Origin: Armatimonadota bacterium
Lineage (GTDB): Bacteria > Armatimonadota > Fimbriimonadia > Fimbriimonadales > ATM1
Length of the DNA stretch: 60,293 nt
Assembly (NCBI GenBank): GCA_022567555.1
Contig: JADFGT010000006.1
Location: 1-60,293, forward strand
Direction of reading: 5' to 3'
In this document: positions 42,414 through 51,977 of the stretch, piece by piece
Layout of the letters: each line of letters starts with the position of its first letter
Position numbering within the stretch: position 1 is the first letter of the stretch
Program-made: the position numbers and the translations under genes
The notes under the pieces: model-generated
Told to the model about the DNA's origin: nothing
The model's input: the letters and a program-made list of their open reading frames with translations, nothing else
Databases searched by the model: none

Positions 42414-42824
42414 GTCAGCCTCCCTGACGTTTCCATCCTTCAGCAATCTCATTGTTGAAGGATTCCTACCCTCGGCCTTGCGTTTGCGGCCCTTAGTATC
42501 CCGTCAACCGACTCTGAATCGCAAGCGTCCATCAGCCCACATTCAGTTCTCCAGCGGGCTCCTTTCTTCATCGAGGGTTTCCTTCCCGCGGTCGGTGCGC
42601 GGGTTCGACCCATCCTTGCATACGCTCGACTTCCGCGGCGACGTCGCGGCCTCGTGGAGCACGCGCTCTGCCCGACCAGGGAAGTCATGCGCCGCCCTCA
42701 CTGGGCACCAGGGCTTGGCGGCAGCACGGCCGACCTGTGACTATCTTCACAAAGTGGCTCCTCCCTGGGGTAGAACATCGTCAGCAGATTGGGCGCGCGC
42801 CGGCGCGCCCGCGCGAGGGAGCCG
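42414..42824. other. 410-base divergent spacer upstream of nuoG
   Basis: This spacer separates the leftward secreted-protein gene from nuoG. It holds a 13-bp hairpin near its left end, a possible -10 TAGAAC at 42771-42776 with TTCACA 19 bases upstream, and a GC stem-loop at 42791-42810 (8-bp arms) directly before the nuoG ribosome-binding site. I find no convincing gene in it. Confidence 0.5.
42435..42463 (-). other. 13-bp hairpin or operator in the leader of the secreted-protein gene
   Basis: Arms 42435-42447 and 42451-42463 pair over 13 positions (one G-T pair) around a CTC loop, starting 22 bases before the ATG at 42413. It could be an operator palindrome or an mRNA structure. It lacks a T tract and is not a terminator. 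Confidence 0.65.
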
Positions 42825-45026
42825 GTGCAGACCGCTACGGAACAGGAACTGGTCACAATCACCGTCAACGACCAAGAAGTCCGCGTCCCGAAAGGCGAAA
42901 TGATCGTCGAGTCGGTGAAGCGGATCGGTCTCGACGTCCCGATCTTTTGTTACCACCCGCGCATGAAGCCGGTCGGCATGTGCCGCATGTGCCTTGTGGA
43001 CGTGGGGATGAAGCAGAAGGACGGCAGCGTGCGGGTAATGCCGAAGCCGCAGACCGCGTGCACGCTCCCGGCCACGGAAGGGCTGGCGATCTACACCGAC
43101 ACCGAGCAGATAAGAAAGGACCGCAAGGGCATCTTAGAGTTCCTGCTGGTCAACCACCCGCTCGACTGCCCGGTCTGCGACCGGGGCGGGGAGTGCCCGC
43201 TGCAGAACCTCACGCTGATTTATGGCCCTTCCACTACGCGATTTGTCGAGGAGAAGCGGCACCTGCTGAAAGCGTTTCCTCTTAGCAAGTACGTGCAACT
43301 CGACTTAGAGCGTTGCATTCAGTGCGGGCGGTGCGTTAGGTTTACGGAGGAGATCTCCGGCGACGGGCAGTTGGCGTTTCTTTTCCGCGGCGCACTGATG
43401 CAGCCGCAAACCTACGAACTAACTGACTTCACCTCACGGTTTAGCGGGAACACTATAGAGGTCTGCCCCGTGGGCGCCCTTACAAGCGCCGAGTACCGTT
43501 TCCGGGCGCGGCCGTGGGACCTGGAGACGAGTCCCGCTATCTGCACCGAGTGCTCCAACGGCTGCAGCACATGGTTCGACCATCGGGTCGGCGAGATGAT
43601 CCGGATAAACGGCCGTACGAACGAGGCCGTGAACGAAGAGTGGACCTGCGATAAGGGAAAGTTCGGCCACAACTACCTGAACTCGCCGAAGCGTCTGACC
43701 ACGCCGCTGGTGCGCGACGGGGAGTCGCTGCGCGAGGCCGGCTGGGCGGAGGCGTACGAGCGAATCCTTGCAGTCTTCAAGGGCGGCGGGGGCGCGGTTG
43801 CAGGGCTGAGCGGCGGACGACCCAGCAATGAGAGCCTGTTTCTGTGGAAGCGCCTTTTCACCGAGCGGTTTGAGAGTCCGAACCTTGACCATCGGTGGCA
43901 CGTCCACCTGCCGGGCGCGGGCGAGACGGTTGCCGGCAGACACGGGATTCGCGAGGTGAACACGCCAATCGCCGCGTTCGAAGGTATGCCTGCCATCTTT
44001 TTCTTCGGCGGAGACCCGGCCGCCGAGCAGCCGATCCTCTATCTGCGCGTGCGAAAAGCGTGGTTCAGAAACGAAGCGAAGGTCATTGTCGCGGCCCCGG
44101 AACCGACCGAAGCCGACAATTTCGCCTATTGCGTATTGCGTTATCGTCCCGGCTCGGAGGCTGCGCTGTTGGGCGGCCTAACGCGCCTGCTGCTGGAGAA
44201 AGCGGGCGGAGTGGCGGGTGCGGACGAGTTGCGGCAGGCAGTGGCCCGCTTCACGCCGGAAGAGACGGAGGTTGTCACGGGAGTCGCCTCGGGGGCGCTG
44301 CGCCGTGCAGCCGAAGCGATGGCTGAGGGCTTCGCGACCGCTGCGAGCCGCACGCTCTACAACCTTCCGAACGGCGCGGACGTGGTTACGGCCCTAACTA
44401 ACCTCGCGATATCCGCCAAGTCGGCGGACCGATTCAATCTGTTCGCCACGGAGGCCAACGAGCAGGGCGCACTGGAGATCGGCGTCCTGCCGGGCGCGGG
44501 CGGGCTGGACACGCGAGGGATTCTCGAAGGCTGCCGCGACGGCGGAGTCAGGGCTCTGTGGCTGCTGCAGTGCGATCCGTTCGAACGGTTCCCGAACAGA
44601 GAATTGGCGCGACAGGCGCTCGAAAACGTCGAGTTCCTGCTCGTGCAGGACATCATCGAAACAGAATCATTCCATCACGCAAGCGTCGTGTTGCCGTGCT
44701 GCGCGTTTAGCGAGGATGACGGAAGTTACACGAACATGGAGCGGCGCGTTCAGCGAGTGCGGCGAGTCGTCGCTCCGAAAGGTCATGCCAAGCCGAGTTG
44801 GAAAGTCTTCAGCGAACTCGAACTCCGGATGACCGGCGAGACGCCTCCTTTCAGTGCGAAGGAGGTCATGGGAATGTTGGGTTCGGCGGCCCCGCAGTAT
44901 CAAGTGTCGGCCTATGATCACTTGGAGGGTGAGGGTGTAATTCTTCCGGCAGAGGGGGGTGCGGCGGAGCCGCGTCTCGCTCTTCCGGATTATGATGCGA
45001 TGGAGGGCAGCAGGGAGCTGGTGTAG
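42825..45026 (+). CDS. nuoG: NADH-quinone oxidoreductase subunit G
   Basis: Large iron-sulfur subunit of complex I, in the peripheral arm. Cluster ligands are complete: 2Fe-2S C42, C53, C56, C79; His-Cys3 cluster H111, C115, C118, C124; the next 4Fe-4S C164, C167, C170, C214; and the extra N7-type site C240, C243, C247, C275, as in Thermus and E. coli. A degenerate molybdopterin-oxidoreductase domain follows. GTG 42825 has AGGGAG three bases upstream and is preferred to an upstream TTG. The 733-residue protein heads the nuo block; nuoA-F and nuoI are not in the window. Confidence 0.95.
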   Translation: MQTATEQELVTITVNDQEVRVPKGEMIVESVKRIGLDVPIFCYHPRMKPVGMCRMCLVDVGMKQKDGSVRVMPKPQTACTLPATEGLAIYTDTEQIRKDRKGILEFLLVNHPLDCPVCDRGGECPLQNLTLIYGPSTTRFVEEKRHLLKAFPLSKYVQLDLERCIQCGRCVRFTEEISGDGQLAFLFRGALMQPQTYELTDFTSRFSGNTIEVCPVGALTSAEYRFRARPWDLETSPAICTECSNGCSTWFDHRVGEMIRINGRTNEAVNEEWTCDKGKFGHNYLNSPKRLTTPLVRDGESLREAGWAEAYERILAVFKGGGGAVAGLSGGRPSNESLFLWKRLFTERFESPNLDHRWHVHLPGAGETVAGRHGIREVNTPIAAFEGMPAIFFFGGDPAAEQPILYLRVRKAWFRNEAKVIVAAPEPTEADNFAYCVLRYRPGSEAALLGGLTRLLLEKAGGVAGADELRQAVARFTPEETEVVTGVASGALRRAAEAMAEGFATAASRTLYNLPNGADVVTALTNLAISAKSADRFNLFATEANEQGALEIGVLPGAGGLDTRGILEGCRDGGVRALWLLQCDPFERFPNRELARQALENVEFLLVQDIIETESFHHASVVLPCCAFSEDDGSYTNMERRVQRVRRVVAPKGHAKPSWKVFSELELRMTGETPPFSAKEVMGMLGSAAPQYQVSAYDHLEGEGVILPAEGGAAEPRLALPDYDAMEGSRELV

Positions 45027-45053
45027 GTAGACTCGCGGAGCGAACAAGAGGGA

Positions 45054-46337
45054 ATGGAGGCCACCCAACTGATTGCGCAGGCAAGCCAGATGTCTATGAC
45101 TGAGGAGGTCCTTTGGGCCGGTCTGCGCATCGTCATCGTCGTCGGCTTTACACTTTCGATCATTCCGCTCATCATCTGGTGGGAGCGGCGCCTGCTGAGT
45201 TGGATGCAGGATCGGATCGGTCCCAACCGCGTCGGGCCGTTCGGCCTGCTTCAACCGATCGCGGACGGCATCAAACTGTTTATGAAGGAAGAGATTGTGC
45301 CGGCGTCGGTTGACCGCTTAATCTATATGGCGGCGCCCGCGGCGGCGCTGCTTCCGGCGCTGATCATCGGCGCAACTCTCCCGTGGGGGCCTAATCGCCT
45401 TCTGACCCCAATCGCCGACGTTGACATCGGAATCTTGTGGGTGCTTGCGGTTTCGTCGTTCGGCATCTATGGCGTCATGCTGGGTGGATGGGCTTCGAAC
45501 AACAAGTACTCGCTTCTGGGCGGTCTGCGCAGCAGCGCGCAACTAATAAGTTATGAATTGGCGATGGGCGTTGCGCTTTACAGCGTCGTTCTGCCCACCG
45601 GTTCTCTACGCATGACGGAGGTCGTGGCGACGCAGCATGAGCCGCTCTGGGGTGTCGTGCTGTGGGCGCAAAACTGGTTCATTTTTACGCCGTATGGATT
45701 GCTTGCCGGCGTCATCTTCCTCATTACGATGGTCGCGGAAACGAACCGGGCGCCGTTCGACCTGCCGGAGGCTGAGTCCGAACTGATCGGGGGATTCCAC
45801 ACGGAGTACTCGTCCATGAAGTTTGCCGTGTTCTTTATGGCCGAACTTGGCATGATGATGCTGTTTTCCGGCGTGTTCGCCGTAATGTTCTTGGGCGGTT
45901 GGAGCCCGCTCCCGCTCAATTGGGAGTACCTTGCGAACCAGTCAGACCTCGCCGGAGTGAGTTGGCTTTCCAGTCCGCTTCTGTTCATCGGTGGCAGCGC
46001 GATGGCGCCCGTCTGGTTCGTCGCGAAACTGGCGGTGGGAGTCTCCTGCTACATTTGGCTGAGGGCGACGCTGCCGCGGCTGCGCTATGACCAATTGATG
46101 GCATTGGGCTGGAAGTTGCTGCTACCGATGGCCGCGCTGAACTTCGTGGTCGTCGCAATCTGGATGCTGTACGGCTGGTGGGCGTTCTTCGGTTCGGTTG
46201 CCGTTCTCGCACTGCTGTATTTCTACGTTGTTGCGGCCATCTTGAAACCCCGTGCGGAAAGGGACAAAGTTGAGATTCGTCTCGTTGACGTTCCCGTGAG
46301 TACTGCGAAGACGATTGAGGTGGGCAAGGAATCTTGA
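45054..46337 (+). CDS. nuoH: NADH-quinone oxidoreductase subunit H
   Basis: Membrane subunit of complex I that forms part of the quinone chamber, 427 residues with about nine helices. Family signatures are present: WWERRLLSWMQDRIGPNRVGPFGLLQPIADGIKLFMKEE and ETNRAPFDLPEAESELIGGFHTEYSSMKF. ATG 45054 has AGAGGG immediately upstream, 27 bases after nuoG. The C-terminus extends about 20 charged residues past the last helix. The following spacer carries heptad repeats where nuoI would normally lie. Confidence 0.96.
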   Translation: MEATQLIAQASQMSMTEEVLWAGLRIVIVVGFTLSIIPLIIWWERRLLSWMQDRIGPNRVGPFGLLQPIADGIKLFMKEEIVPASVDRLIYMAAPAAALLPALIIGATLPWGPNRLLTPIADVDIGILWVLAVSSFGIYGVMLGGWASNNKYSLLGGLRSSAQLISYELAMGVALYSVVLPTGSLRMTEVVATQHEPLWGVVLWAQNWFIFTPYGLLAGVIFLITMVAETNRAPFDLPEAESELIGGFHTEYSSMKFAVFFMAELGMMMLFSGVFAVMFLGGWSPLPLNWEYLANQSDLAGVSWLSSPLLFIGGSAMAPVWFVAKLAVGVSCYIWLRATLPRLRYDQLMALGWKLLLPMAALNFVVVAIWMLYGWWAFFGSVAVLALLYFYVVAAILKPRAERDKVEIRLVDVPVSTAKTIEVGKES

Positions 46338-46338
46338 G

Positions 46339-46359
46339 GTTTTACGTTTTTCGTTTGAG
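46339..46359. repeat. tandem heptad repeat after nuoH, 3 units
   Basis: Three in-phase units, GTTTTAC, GTTTTTC and GTTTGAG, begin one base after the nuoH stop. On the other strand they read as CGAAAAA and CGTAAAA types, the same family as at 58165. The remaining 74 bases to nuoJ hold only its ribosome-binding site. Confidence 0.75.
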
Positions 46360-46433
46360 GGTGGAAGAGTGAGGTCCGGTATGGAAGCACAACCGGCGGA
46401 TAACGGCGGTAACTGCATTGTGAGGGGTGCTGA

Positions 46434-46937
46434 GTGAGTCAGAATCTGGTGTTGTTCGTCGCTCTGGCGGTGGTTGTGGTGGTTTCCGCGGTGGGCGTTA
46501 TCGCCACACGGCACGTCATGCGCAGCGCGCTGAGCCTGGTGGTCAACTTCTTCACGCTGGGCATTCTCTATTTGGGCATGAACCTGCACCTAATTGGAAT
46601 CGGCCAGATCCTGGTCTACACAGGTCTGATAATGATGCTGTTTCTGTTCTGCATTCTGCTTCTGAATCTCGGCGCCCCACAGATGTTGTATGAGCGCAGT
46701 CCCATAAAGGTCTGGGCGGCCGTACTTGTGTCCGGCGCTCTGATTGTGATTGTGCTATCTCAGGTTTTCCTGCCGATGACCGGAGCGATAGAGACAACGG
46801 CGCCGGACGACTATGGCCGCGTTCGCACCGTGGGCAATTGGCTGTTCAATAAATGGGTGTACGGTTTCGAGATCTCCAGCGTATTGCTGCTGGTGGGAAT
46901 CGTCGGATCAATCTTGGTTGCCAAGAGGAGGGGCTGA
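46434..46937 (+). CDS. nuoJ: NADH-quinone oxidoreductase subunit J
   Basis: Membrane subunit of complex I, 167 residues with five helices. The typical [19 protein letters not shown] and [18 protein letters not shown] segments, the latter the pi-bulge helix region, are visible. GTG 46434 follows GAGGGG seven bases upstream. Its stop overlaps the nuoK start, so both are coupled. It is separated from nuoH by 96 bases, which is unusual within this otherwise compact block. Confidence 0.94.
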   Translation: MSQNLVLFVALAVVVVVSAVGVIATRHVMRSALSLVVNFFTLGILYLGMNLHLIGIGQILVYTGLIMMLFLFCILLLNLGAPQMLYERSPIKVWAAVLVSGALIVIVLSQVFLPMTGAIETTAPDDYGRVRTVGNWLFNKWVYGFEISSVLLLVGIVGSILVAKRRG

Positions 46938-47281
46938 TGGAAGGGATACCGCTTGCCGCATATCTGTCATTGGGTGCCGTGATGTTCGCCATCGGGGCGC
47001 TTGGAGTGGTAATCAGGCGGAATCCGATAGTGATCTTCATGTGCATCGAGTTGATGCTGAACGCCGCGAACCTCACCTTCCTGGCGTTCGCCCGATATCA
47101 TGAGACGCCGCTCAGCAGGATCATTGACCCGAACGACACCTACATGACCGGGCAGATGGCGGTGATTTTCGTTATGGCGGTTGCGGCGGCAGAAGTGGCC
47201 ATCGGGCTGGGAATCATCATGGCCATATTCAGGTCGCGTGAAGAGATTGACGTGGACAAATTGAACCTCCTCCGAGGATAA
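46937..47281 (+). CDS. nuoK: NADH-quinone oxidoreductase subunit K
   Basis: Antiporter-like small membrane subunit, 114 residues with three helices. [21 protein letters not shown] carries the conserved intramembrane Glu, and the second Glu is in [14 protein letters not shown]. The ATG overlaps the nuoJ TGA (TGATG) after a strong GAGGAGGGG, and an upstream in-frame ATG inside nuoJ is rejected. The C-terminus is about ten residues longer than usual. Confidence 0.95.
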   Translation: MEGIPLAAYLSLGAVMFAIGALGVVIRRNPIVIFMCIELMLNAANLTFLAFARYHETPLSRIIDPNDTYMTGQMAVIFVMAVAAAEVAIGLGIIMAIFRSREEIDVDKLNLLRG

Positions 47282-47284
47282 CGG

Positions 47285-49495
47285 ATGGCGATTCCTGTAG
47301 ACAGCCAACATTGGGCGAACCTGATTTGGGCGGTTCTTCTGCTGCCGCTGGCCGGGTTCCTCTTTCAGGCGGCTTTCGGCAAGAAGATAACCGATCTGCT
47401 CGGCGAAAGCGCGGGCCGCGCTGTTCTCGGGTTCATGGCCGTCTTGCCAATCGCCGCGGGCTTCCTGCTTTCCGTAATCATCGCAAGAAACCTTGGCGGC
47501 CTCGAGCCCGAGGCGCGCCTGTTTATCACGACCTGGTTCAATTGGATCGACCTCCAGAGCCTGCAAGTGCCGTTCGAACTGCGCGTGGACACGCTTTCGA
47601 TGACGATGTGCCTGATAGTAACGGGCGTGGGCGCGCTCATACATCTCTATGCGACCGGATACATGGCCGAAGACCGCGACTATCCACGGTTCTTCACCTA
47701 CATGAACCTATTCATTCTTTTTATGCTGCTGCTTGTGTTGGGGAACAACCTGCCGCTTATGTTCATCGGGTGGGAGGGCGTCGGCCTCTGCTCCTATCTT
47801 CTCATCGGCTTCTGGTATCAGAAAATCGAGAACGCGAAGGCTGCCAATAAAGCGTTCATCGTAAACCGAATCGGCGACTGGGGTTTCATGATCGGCATGT
47901 TCTTGCTGTTTGCGGTATTCGCCGCGAGCCAGGGAGTGATCGGCGAGGGCGAACTGCGGTATCTCAGTTTCGATGTAATGTTCGCGCACGCCCAGGAAGT
48001 GATCCCGCAGTTCGGACCGGTCGTCATCACCGCCATTCCGTTGCTCTTGTTCGTCGGCGCGATGGGTAAATCGGCGCAGTTCCCGCTCTACCTGTGGCTT
48101 CCGGACGCGATGGCGGGCCCGACGCCGGTCTCCGCGCTGATTCACGCTGCGACAATGGTTACGGCGGGCGTCTACATGGTAACGCGATGCCATATCTTCT
48201 TTGAACTCGCGCCGGTCGCCATGCTCGTGGTCGCCTGCGTGGGAGCGTTCACCGCTATCTTTGCGGCGAGCGTCGCTTTCGGCCAGACGGACATAAAAAG
48301 GGTTCTCGCCTATTCAACCGTTTCTCAGCTCGGTTACATGTTCTTGGCCTGCGGCGTGGGGGCGTTTTCCACCGGCATGTTTCATGTGACGACGCACGCA
48401 TTCTTCAAAGCCCTGCTGTTCTTGGGCTCCGGCTCTGTGATAATGGCGATGTCGCACGATCAAGACATGCGTAAATATGGAAAATTGAGCAAGTACTTGC
48501 CCGTCACATACTTTACGATGCTCGTCGGCTGGCTTGCGATAGCGGGCATCCCCCCCCTTGCGGGCTTTTTCAGCAAGGACGAGATCCTCTCGAAAGTGTT
48601 TTCCAGCGGCTCCCATTGGGCGGGCCAGTGGGGCGGATTCAATCCGGCCGTGTTATACGTCGTCGGCCTGGTCACAGCCGTTATGACGGCCGCCTACATG
48701 ACGAGGATGTTCTATCTCACTTTCCATGGACCTGAGGAGAGATGGCGCAACCTGCCGGTTCCGGCACACCATCACGCGCACGCGGTGGCGGTGACCGGCG
48801 AAGCGCACGGCCCGGACGAGCACGGCTTTTTCCTGGCTGACGAGGAGGTGGCGCGCAGGGCGGCGGAAGAGGAGGAGACCCACCACGAACTGGGTCCGGG
48901 CCATCAGCCGCGCGAGCCCGGTTTCACGATACGGTTCCCGTTGTTGGCGCTGGCGGCGTGCTCCTTGCTGGGCGGCATGATACTGGCCGGCCTAAACCCG
49001 CTCGCGGAAATGTTCGGCGCGGAAACACCACACTTCTTCGAAGTCTGGAATGAGCCGTCCGCCGGGGCGGCGCTCCTTCCGGCGGAGACAATGTTCCGCA
49101 CTGAGCACTCAACAGAGTGGATTCTGGTCGGAGTCTCCGTCTTGGCCGCAGTCATCGGTATCGCGTATATGCGCTTCCGCTACGCAAAGGGACTGCCCGA
49201 AGATGAGCGGCGACTGAGGGGCTGGCGACGCGCGGCAGGGATGCAGTGGTACTTCGACGCGGCGATGTACCGTCTGTTTGTTGAATGGGGTGGACGGTTC
49301 TCCAACGGTGTGAAGAGGTGGTTCGATGAAGGCGTGATCGACGGTCTCCTTGTTCATGGTTCCGCGTGGACGGTGGGTGCGTTCGGCAAGGTCTTCCGTA
49401 AGACGGAAACGGGCTACGTTCGCACCTATGCGATGACGATGCTGCTGGGATCGGTGCTGATTCTCGGCTACTTCATCTGGGTGGTTTCGAGGTAA
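47285..49495 (+). CDS. nuoL: NADH-quinone oxidoreductase subunit L
   Basis: Largest proton-pumping antiporter-like subunit, 736 residues with about 16 helices and the long lateral helix at the C-terminus. GWEGVGLCSYLLIGFWY, the LPDAMAGPTPVSALIHAATMVTAGVY block and the lysine in FGQTDIKRVLAYSTVSQLGYM are all conserved. A hydrophilic loop near residues 490-545 is unusually rich in His and Glu (AHHHAHAVAV, EEEETHHELG) compared with the common form and could bind metal or protons. The spacing to both neighbours is three bases. Confidence 0.96.
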   Translation: MAIPVDSQHWANLIWAVLLLPLAGFLFQAAFGKKITDLLGESAGRAVLGFMAVLPIAAGFLLSVIIARNLGGLEPEARLFITTWFNWIDLQSLQVPFELRVDTLSMTMCLIVTGVGALIHLYATGYMAEDRDYPRFFTYMNLFILFMLLLVLGNNLPLMFIGWEGVGLCSYLLIGFWYQKIENAKAANKAFIVNRIGDWGFMIGMFLLFAVFAASQGVIGEGELRYLSFDVMFAHAQEVIPQFGPVVITAIPLLLFVGAMGKSAQFPLYLWLPDAMAGPTPVSALIHAATMVTAGVYMVTRCHIFFELAPVAMLVVACVGAFTAIFAASVAFGQTDIKRVLAYSTVSQLGYMFLACGVGAFSTGMFHVTTHAFFKALLFLGSGSVIMAMSHDQDMRKYGKLSKYLPVTYFTMLVGWLAIAGIPPLAGFFSKDEILSKVFSSGSHWAGQWGGFNPAVLYVVGLVTAVMTAAYMTRMFYLTFHGPEERWRNLPVPAHHHAHAVAVTGEAHGPDEHGFFLADEEVARRAAEEEETHHELGPGHQPREPGFTIRFPLLALAACSLLGGMILAGLNPLAEMFGAETPHFFEVWNEPSAGAALLPAETMFRTEHSTEWILVGVSVLAAVIGIAYMRFRYAKGLPEDERRLRGWRRAAGMQWYFDAAMYRLFVEWGGRFSNGVKRWFDEGVIDGLLVHGSAWTVGAFGKVFRKTETGYVRTYAMTMLLGSVLILGYFIWVVSR

Positions 49496-49498
49496 CGG

Positions 49499-51220
49499 AT
49501 GGATAACACGGGATTCGGCCTGCTGAGCCTGGTGATCTTTATGCCCCTTATGGGGGGGCTGTTCCTTATGCTCGTCCCTAAGGACTTTGTGAAAGTTCAC
49601 CGTTACCTTGCGCTGGCCGTTACGATCCTTACGTTCGTCGCGTCGCTCCAAATATATCGGGCGTTCAGCGGGAACACATACCACTTTCAACTTGTCGAAT
49701 CCATACCGTGGATCACCAGCCTCGGAATCACATACAAGGTCGGCGTTGACGGCATAAGTCTCTGGCTCGTGCTATTGACCACGTTCATCGCGGTCATTTC
49801 CGTCTGGTTCAGTTTCTATGTAGGCGAGCGCGCAAAGGAGTTCATGGTTTTCTGCCTGATCTTGGAAACTGCGCTGATAGGCGTGTTCTGCGCCCTGGAC
49901 CTTATTCTGTTCTTCATATTCTTTGAAGCGACGCTGTTTCCCATGTATCTGATGATCGCCATCTGGGGAGGAAAGAACCGCGCCTACGCCTCCGTCAAGT
50001 TCTTCCTGTTTACGTTCTTGGGCTCGATTTTCATGCTCGTTGCAATCGTCGCGCTCTACTTCATCACTCAGGAGAAACTTGGAGAGGGAACGTTCGACCT
50101 GATCGCCATGCAGGAACTGGCCGCCGCCGGCGACCTGGCCGCCGGCACCGTACAGCTGTGGCTCTTCGCGGCATTCGCCGTTGCCTTCGCGGTGAAAGTG
50201 CCCTTCTTTCCGCTGCATACGTGGCTGCCTGACGCGCACACGGAGGCGCCGACCGCGGGCTCCATCTTCCTTGCCGCCATCATGTTGAAGATGGGCATTT
50301 ACGGCTTCCTGCGTTTCTGTCTGCCGCTGTTCCCAGAGGCTTCCATTCAGGCTGCGCCGCTAATGATGGGCCTCGCCGTCGTCGGCATAATCTATGGCGC
50401 GGTGATGGCGGCGATGCAGCCCGATTGGAAGCGCCTCATTGCATACTCGTCTGTGAGTCACTTGGGATTTGTGATGCTCGGCGTCTTCGCCCTCAACCAC
50501 AACGGTTTGATGGGGAGCGTTCTCCAATCGGTGAACCACGGCATAAGCACTGGCGCCCTATTCTTGATGGTCGGGATGATCTATGAACGGCGGCATTCAC
50601 GGCTTTTCAAAGATTTCGGCGGGCTGAAACGGCAGATGCCGATGTTCTCGGGCCTATTTCTGTTAATCATGCTGAGTTCGGTGGCGCTGCCCAGCATGAA
50701 CGGCTTCATTGGCGAGTTCCTGTGTCTCATAGGCGGCTTCGAAGCAGGATTCAACGGCACGGCGGGGATTCCAATCTGGATGCCGGTTGTCGCAGGCTCC
50801 GGTATCGTATTCGCGGCGGTCTATCTGCTGTGGATGTTCCAGAAAGCGTTCTACGGGCCGGTGGACAAAGCGGAAATCCGCCGTCTGCGCGATATCAAAG
50901 TCTGGGAGCAGGGCCTCTGTTGGGGTCTGGTGCTGTTCGTCTTTTGGATCGGGCTCTATCCGACGTTTTACACTTCTAAGATGGAGGCGAGCGTCAACGC
51001 CTTGCGCCACCAGACGATTCAACCTCCAGATGCGCGGCCCGCGTGGGCCGACATGTCTGTGGACGTCAACGGCCGGGGCGATGTCGTGGAAGTGACCGGA
51101 CGCGACCCGGTGGACCTCGGCGTCTGGACGCAGGTCCGCGTACTCGTTCCGTCCGAACACCACAAGCAGCGTGAGGATACGGAGGCCGTCGTGGCAAGGA
51201 GGAGCGGTGAACAGCCGTGA
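49499..51220 (+). CDS. nuoM: NADH-quinone oxidoreductase subunit M
   Basis: Second antiporter-like proton-pumping subunit, 573 residues with 14 helices. Conserved features include FFEATLFPMYLMIAIWGG, KVPFFPLHTWLPDAHTEAPTAGS and the AYSSVSHLGFV block. The C-terminal tail runs about 60 hydrophilic residues beyond the last helix (from near MEASVNALRHQ), longer than usual. Its end overlaps the URO-D-like gene by 14 bases, and that gene's ribosome-binding site lies within the nuoM coding sequence. Confidence 0.95.
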   Translation: MDNTGFGLLSLVIFMPLMGGLFLMLVPKDFVKVHRYLALAVTILTFVASLQIYRAFSGNTYHFQLVESIPWITSLGITYKVGVDGISLWLVLLTTFIAVISVWFSFYVGERAKEFMVFCLILETALIGVFCALDLILFFIFFEATLFPMYLMIAIWGGKNRAYASVKFFLFTFLGSIFMLVAIVALYFITQEKLGEGTFDLIAMQELAAAGDLAAGTVQLWLFAAFAVAFAVKVPFFPLHTWLPDAHTEAPTAGSIFLAAIMLKMGIYGFLRFCLPLFPEASIQAAPLMMGLAVVGIIYGAVMAAMQPDWKRLIAYSSVSHLGFVMLGVFALNHNGLMGSVLQSVNHGISTGALFLMVGMIYERRHSRLFKDFGGLKRQMPMFSGLFLLIMLSSVALPSMNGFIGEFLCLIGGFEAGFNGTAGIPIWMPVVAGSGIVFAAVYLLWMFQKAFYGPVDKAEIRRLRDIKVWEQGLCWGLVLFVFWIGLYPTFYTSKMEASVNALRHQTIQPPDARPAWADMSVDVNGRGDVVEVTGRDPVDLGVWTQVRVLVPSEHHKQREDTEAVVARRSGEQP

Positions 51221-51977
51221 GCGGTTGACCGCGGCCTCTCGGGGCGGCCCGGTGGACCACCCGCCCTGGTTCGCCTGGAGCCCGAGCGCCTCGCTACAGG
51301 CCGTCCGCTCCTTCGCGCAGAGGTGGGCGCCCGACGCGGTCGTTGCAGCCAATGCGGACGACGCGCGCGCCCTCTTGGCTGAGCTCGGGGAGGATGGCCC
51401 CGCCGTATTGGCCGAGACTTCCAACCCGTTCGCCCTCGCCTCCGAGGCCGGCGCAGACCTCGATGCGGCGTTCGGCCGCAGCCCGGCGGAAGGCGAAGAA
51501 CGCCTGATTCCATTCGTACACACCGTCGGCGAGCGGATTGAGCGTGCCATGGAAGCCGGCGTGGACGGTGTGCTTTACTGCCTTCGCGGCGCGAACCCCG
51601 CCGAGTCCACGCCGATGTCATACAGCGGCTTCTATCTTGAGCATGACCGTGACCTGCTTGAACAGGCCGCTGCTGCGCGGTTCAACGTGCTCTTTGTGGA
51701 GGGCGGCGTGGGCGTGTACCTCGATTTCGTGCACGACCTGCCTGCCTCGGCTCTCGCTTGGGACGAGGAGGCGAGCGGTGTGACTCCAAGGGATTTACGC
51801 AAGCTGCACTCCGGTGCGCTGGCCTGCGGTCTGAGCGGCGACCACGCCGCGTTGTGGGAGGAGTCGGACGGGATAGGTCTCATATTCGCCGGCAGGGTGC
51901 CCGATTTGGCAAGTTTCGATTTTTCTCCGGTCAAAGATGCCTCGATGAAACTGGGGAGCGCGGTAGCCCATGAGTGA
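51207..51977 (+). CDS. short URO-D-like protein within the nuo operon
   Basis: A 256-residue soluble protein. The start NSRERLTAASRGGPVDHPPWFAW matches the N-terminus of uroporphyrinogen decarboxylase/MtaA family proteins, and the order of later segments (VGERIERAMEAGVDGVLY, FNVLFVEGGVGVYLDFVHDL, KLHSGALACGLSG) follows that barrel. It is about 90 residues shorter than normal. The canonical active-site residues are not evident, so haem synthesis is unlikely. GTG 51207 follows AAGGAGGAG inside nuoM, and its stop overlaps the nuoN start, so it is translated with complex I. A role in complex I is inference only. Confidence 0.8.
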   Translation: MNSRERLTAASRGGPVDHPPWFAWSPSASLQAVRSFAQRWAPDAVVAANADDARALLAELGEDGPAVLAETSNPFALASEAGADLDAAFGRSPAEGEERLIPFVHTVGERIERAMEAGVDGVLYCLRGANPAESTPMSYSGFYLEHDRDLLEQAAAARFNVLFVEGGVGVYLDFVHDLPASALAWDEEASGVTPRDLRKLHSGALACGLSGDHAALWEESDGIGLIFAGRVPDLASFDFSPVKDASMKLGSAVAHE

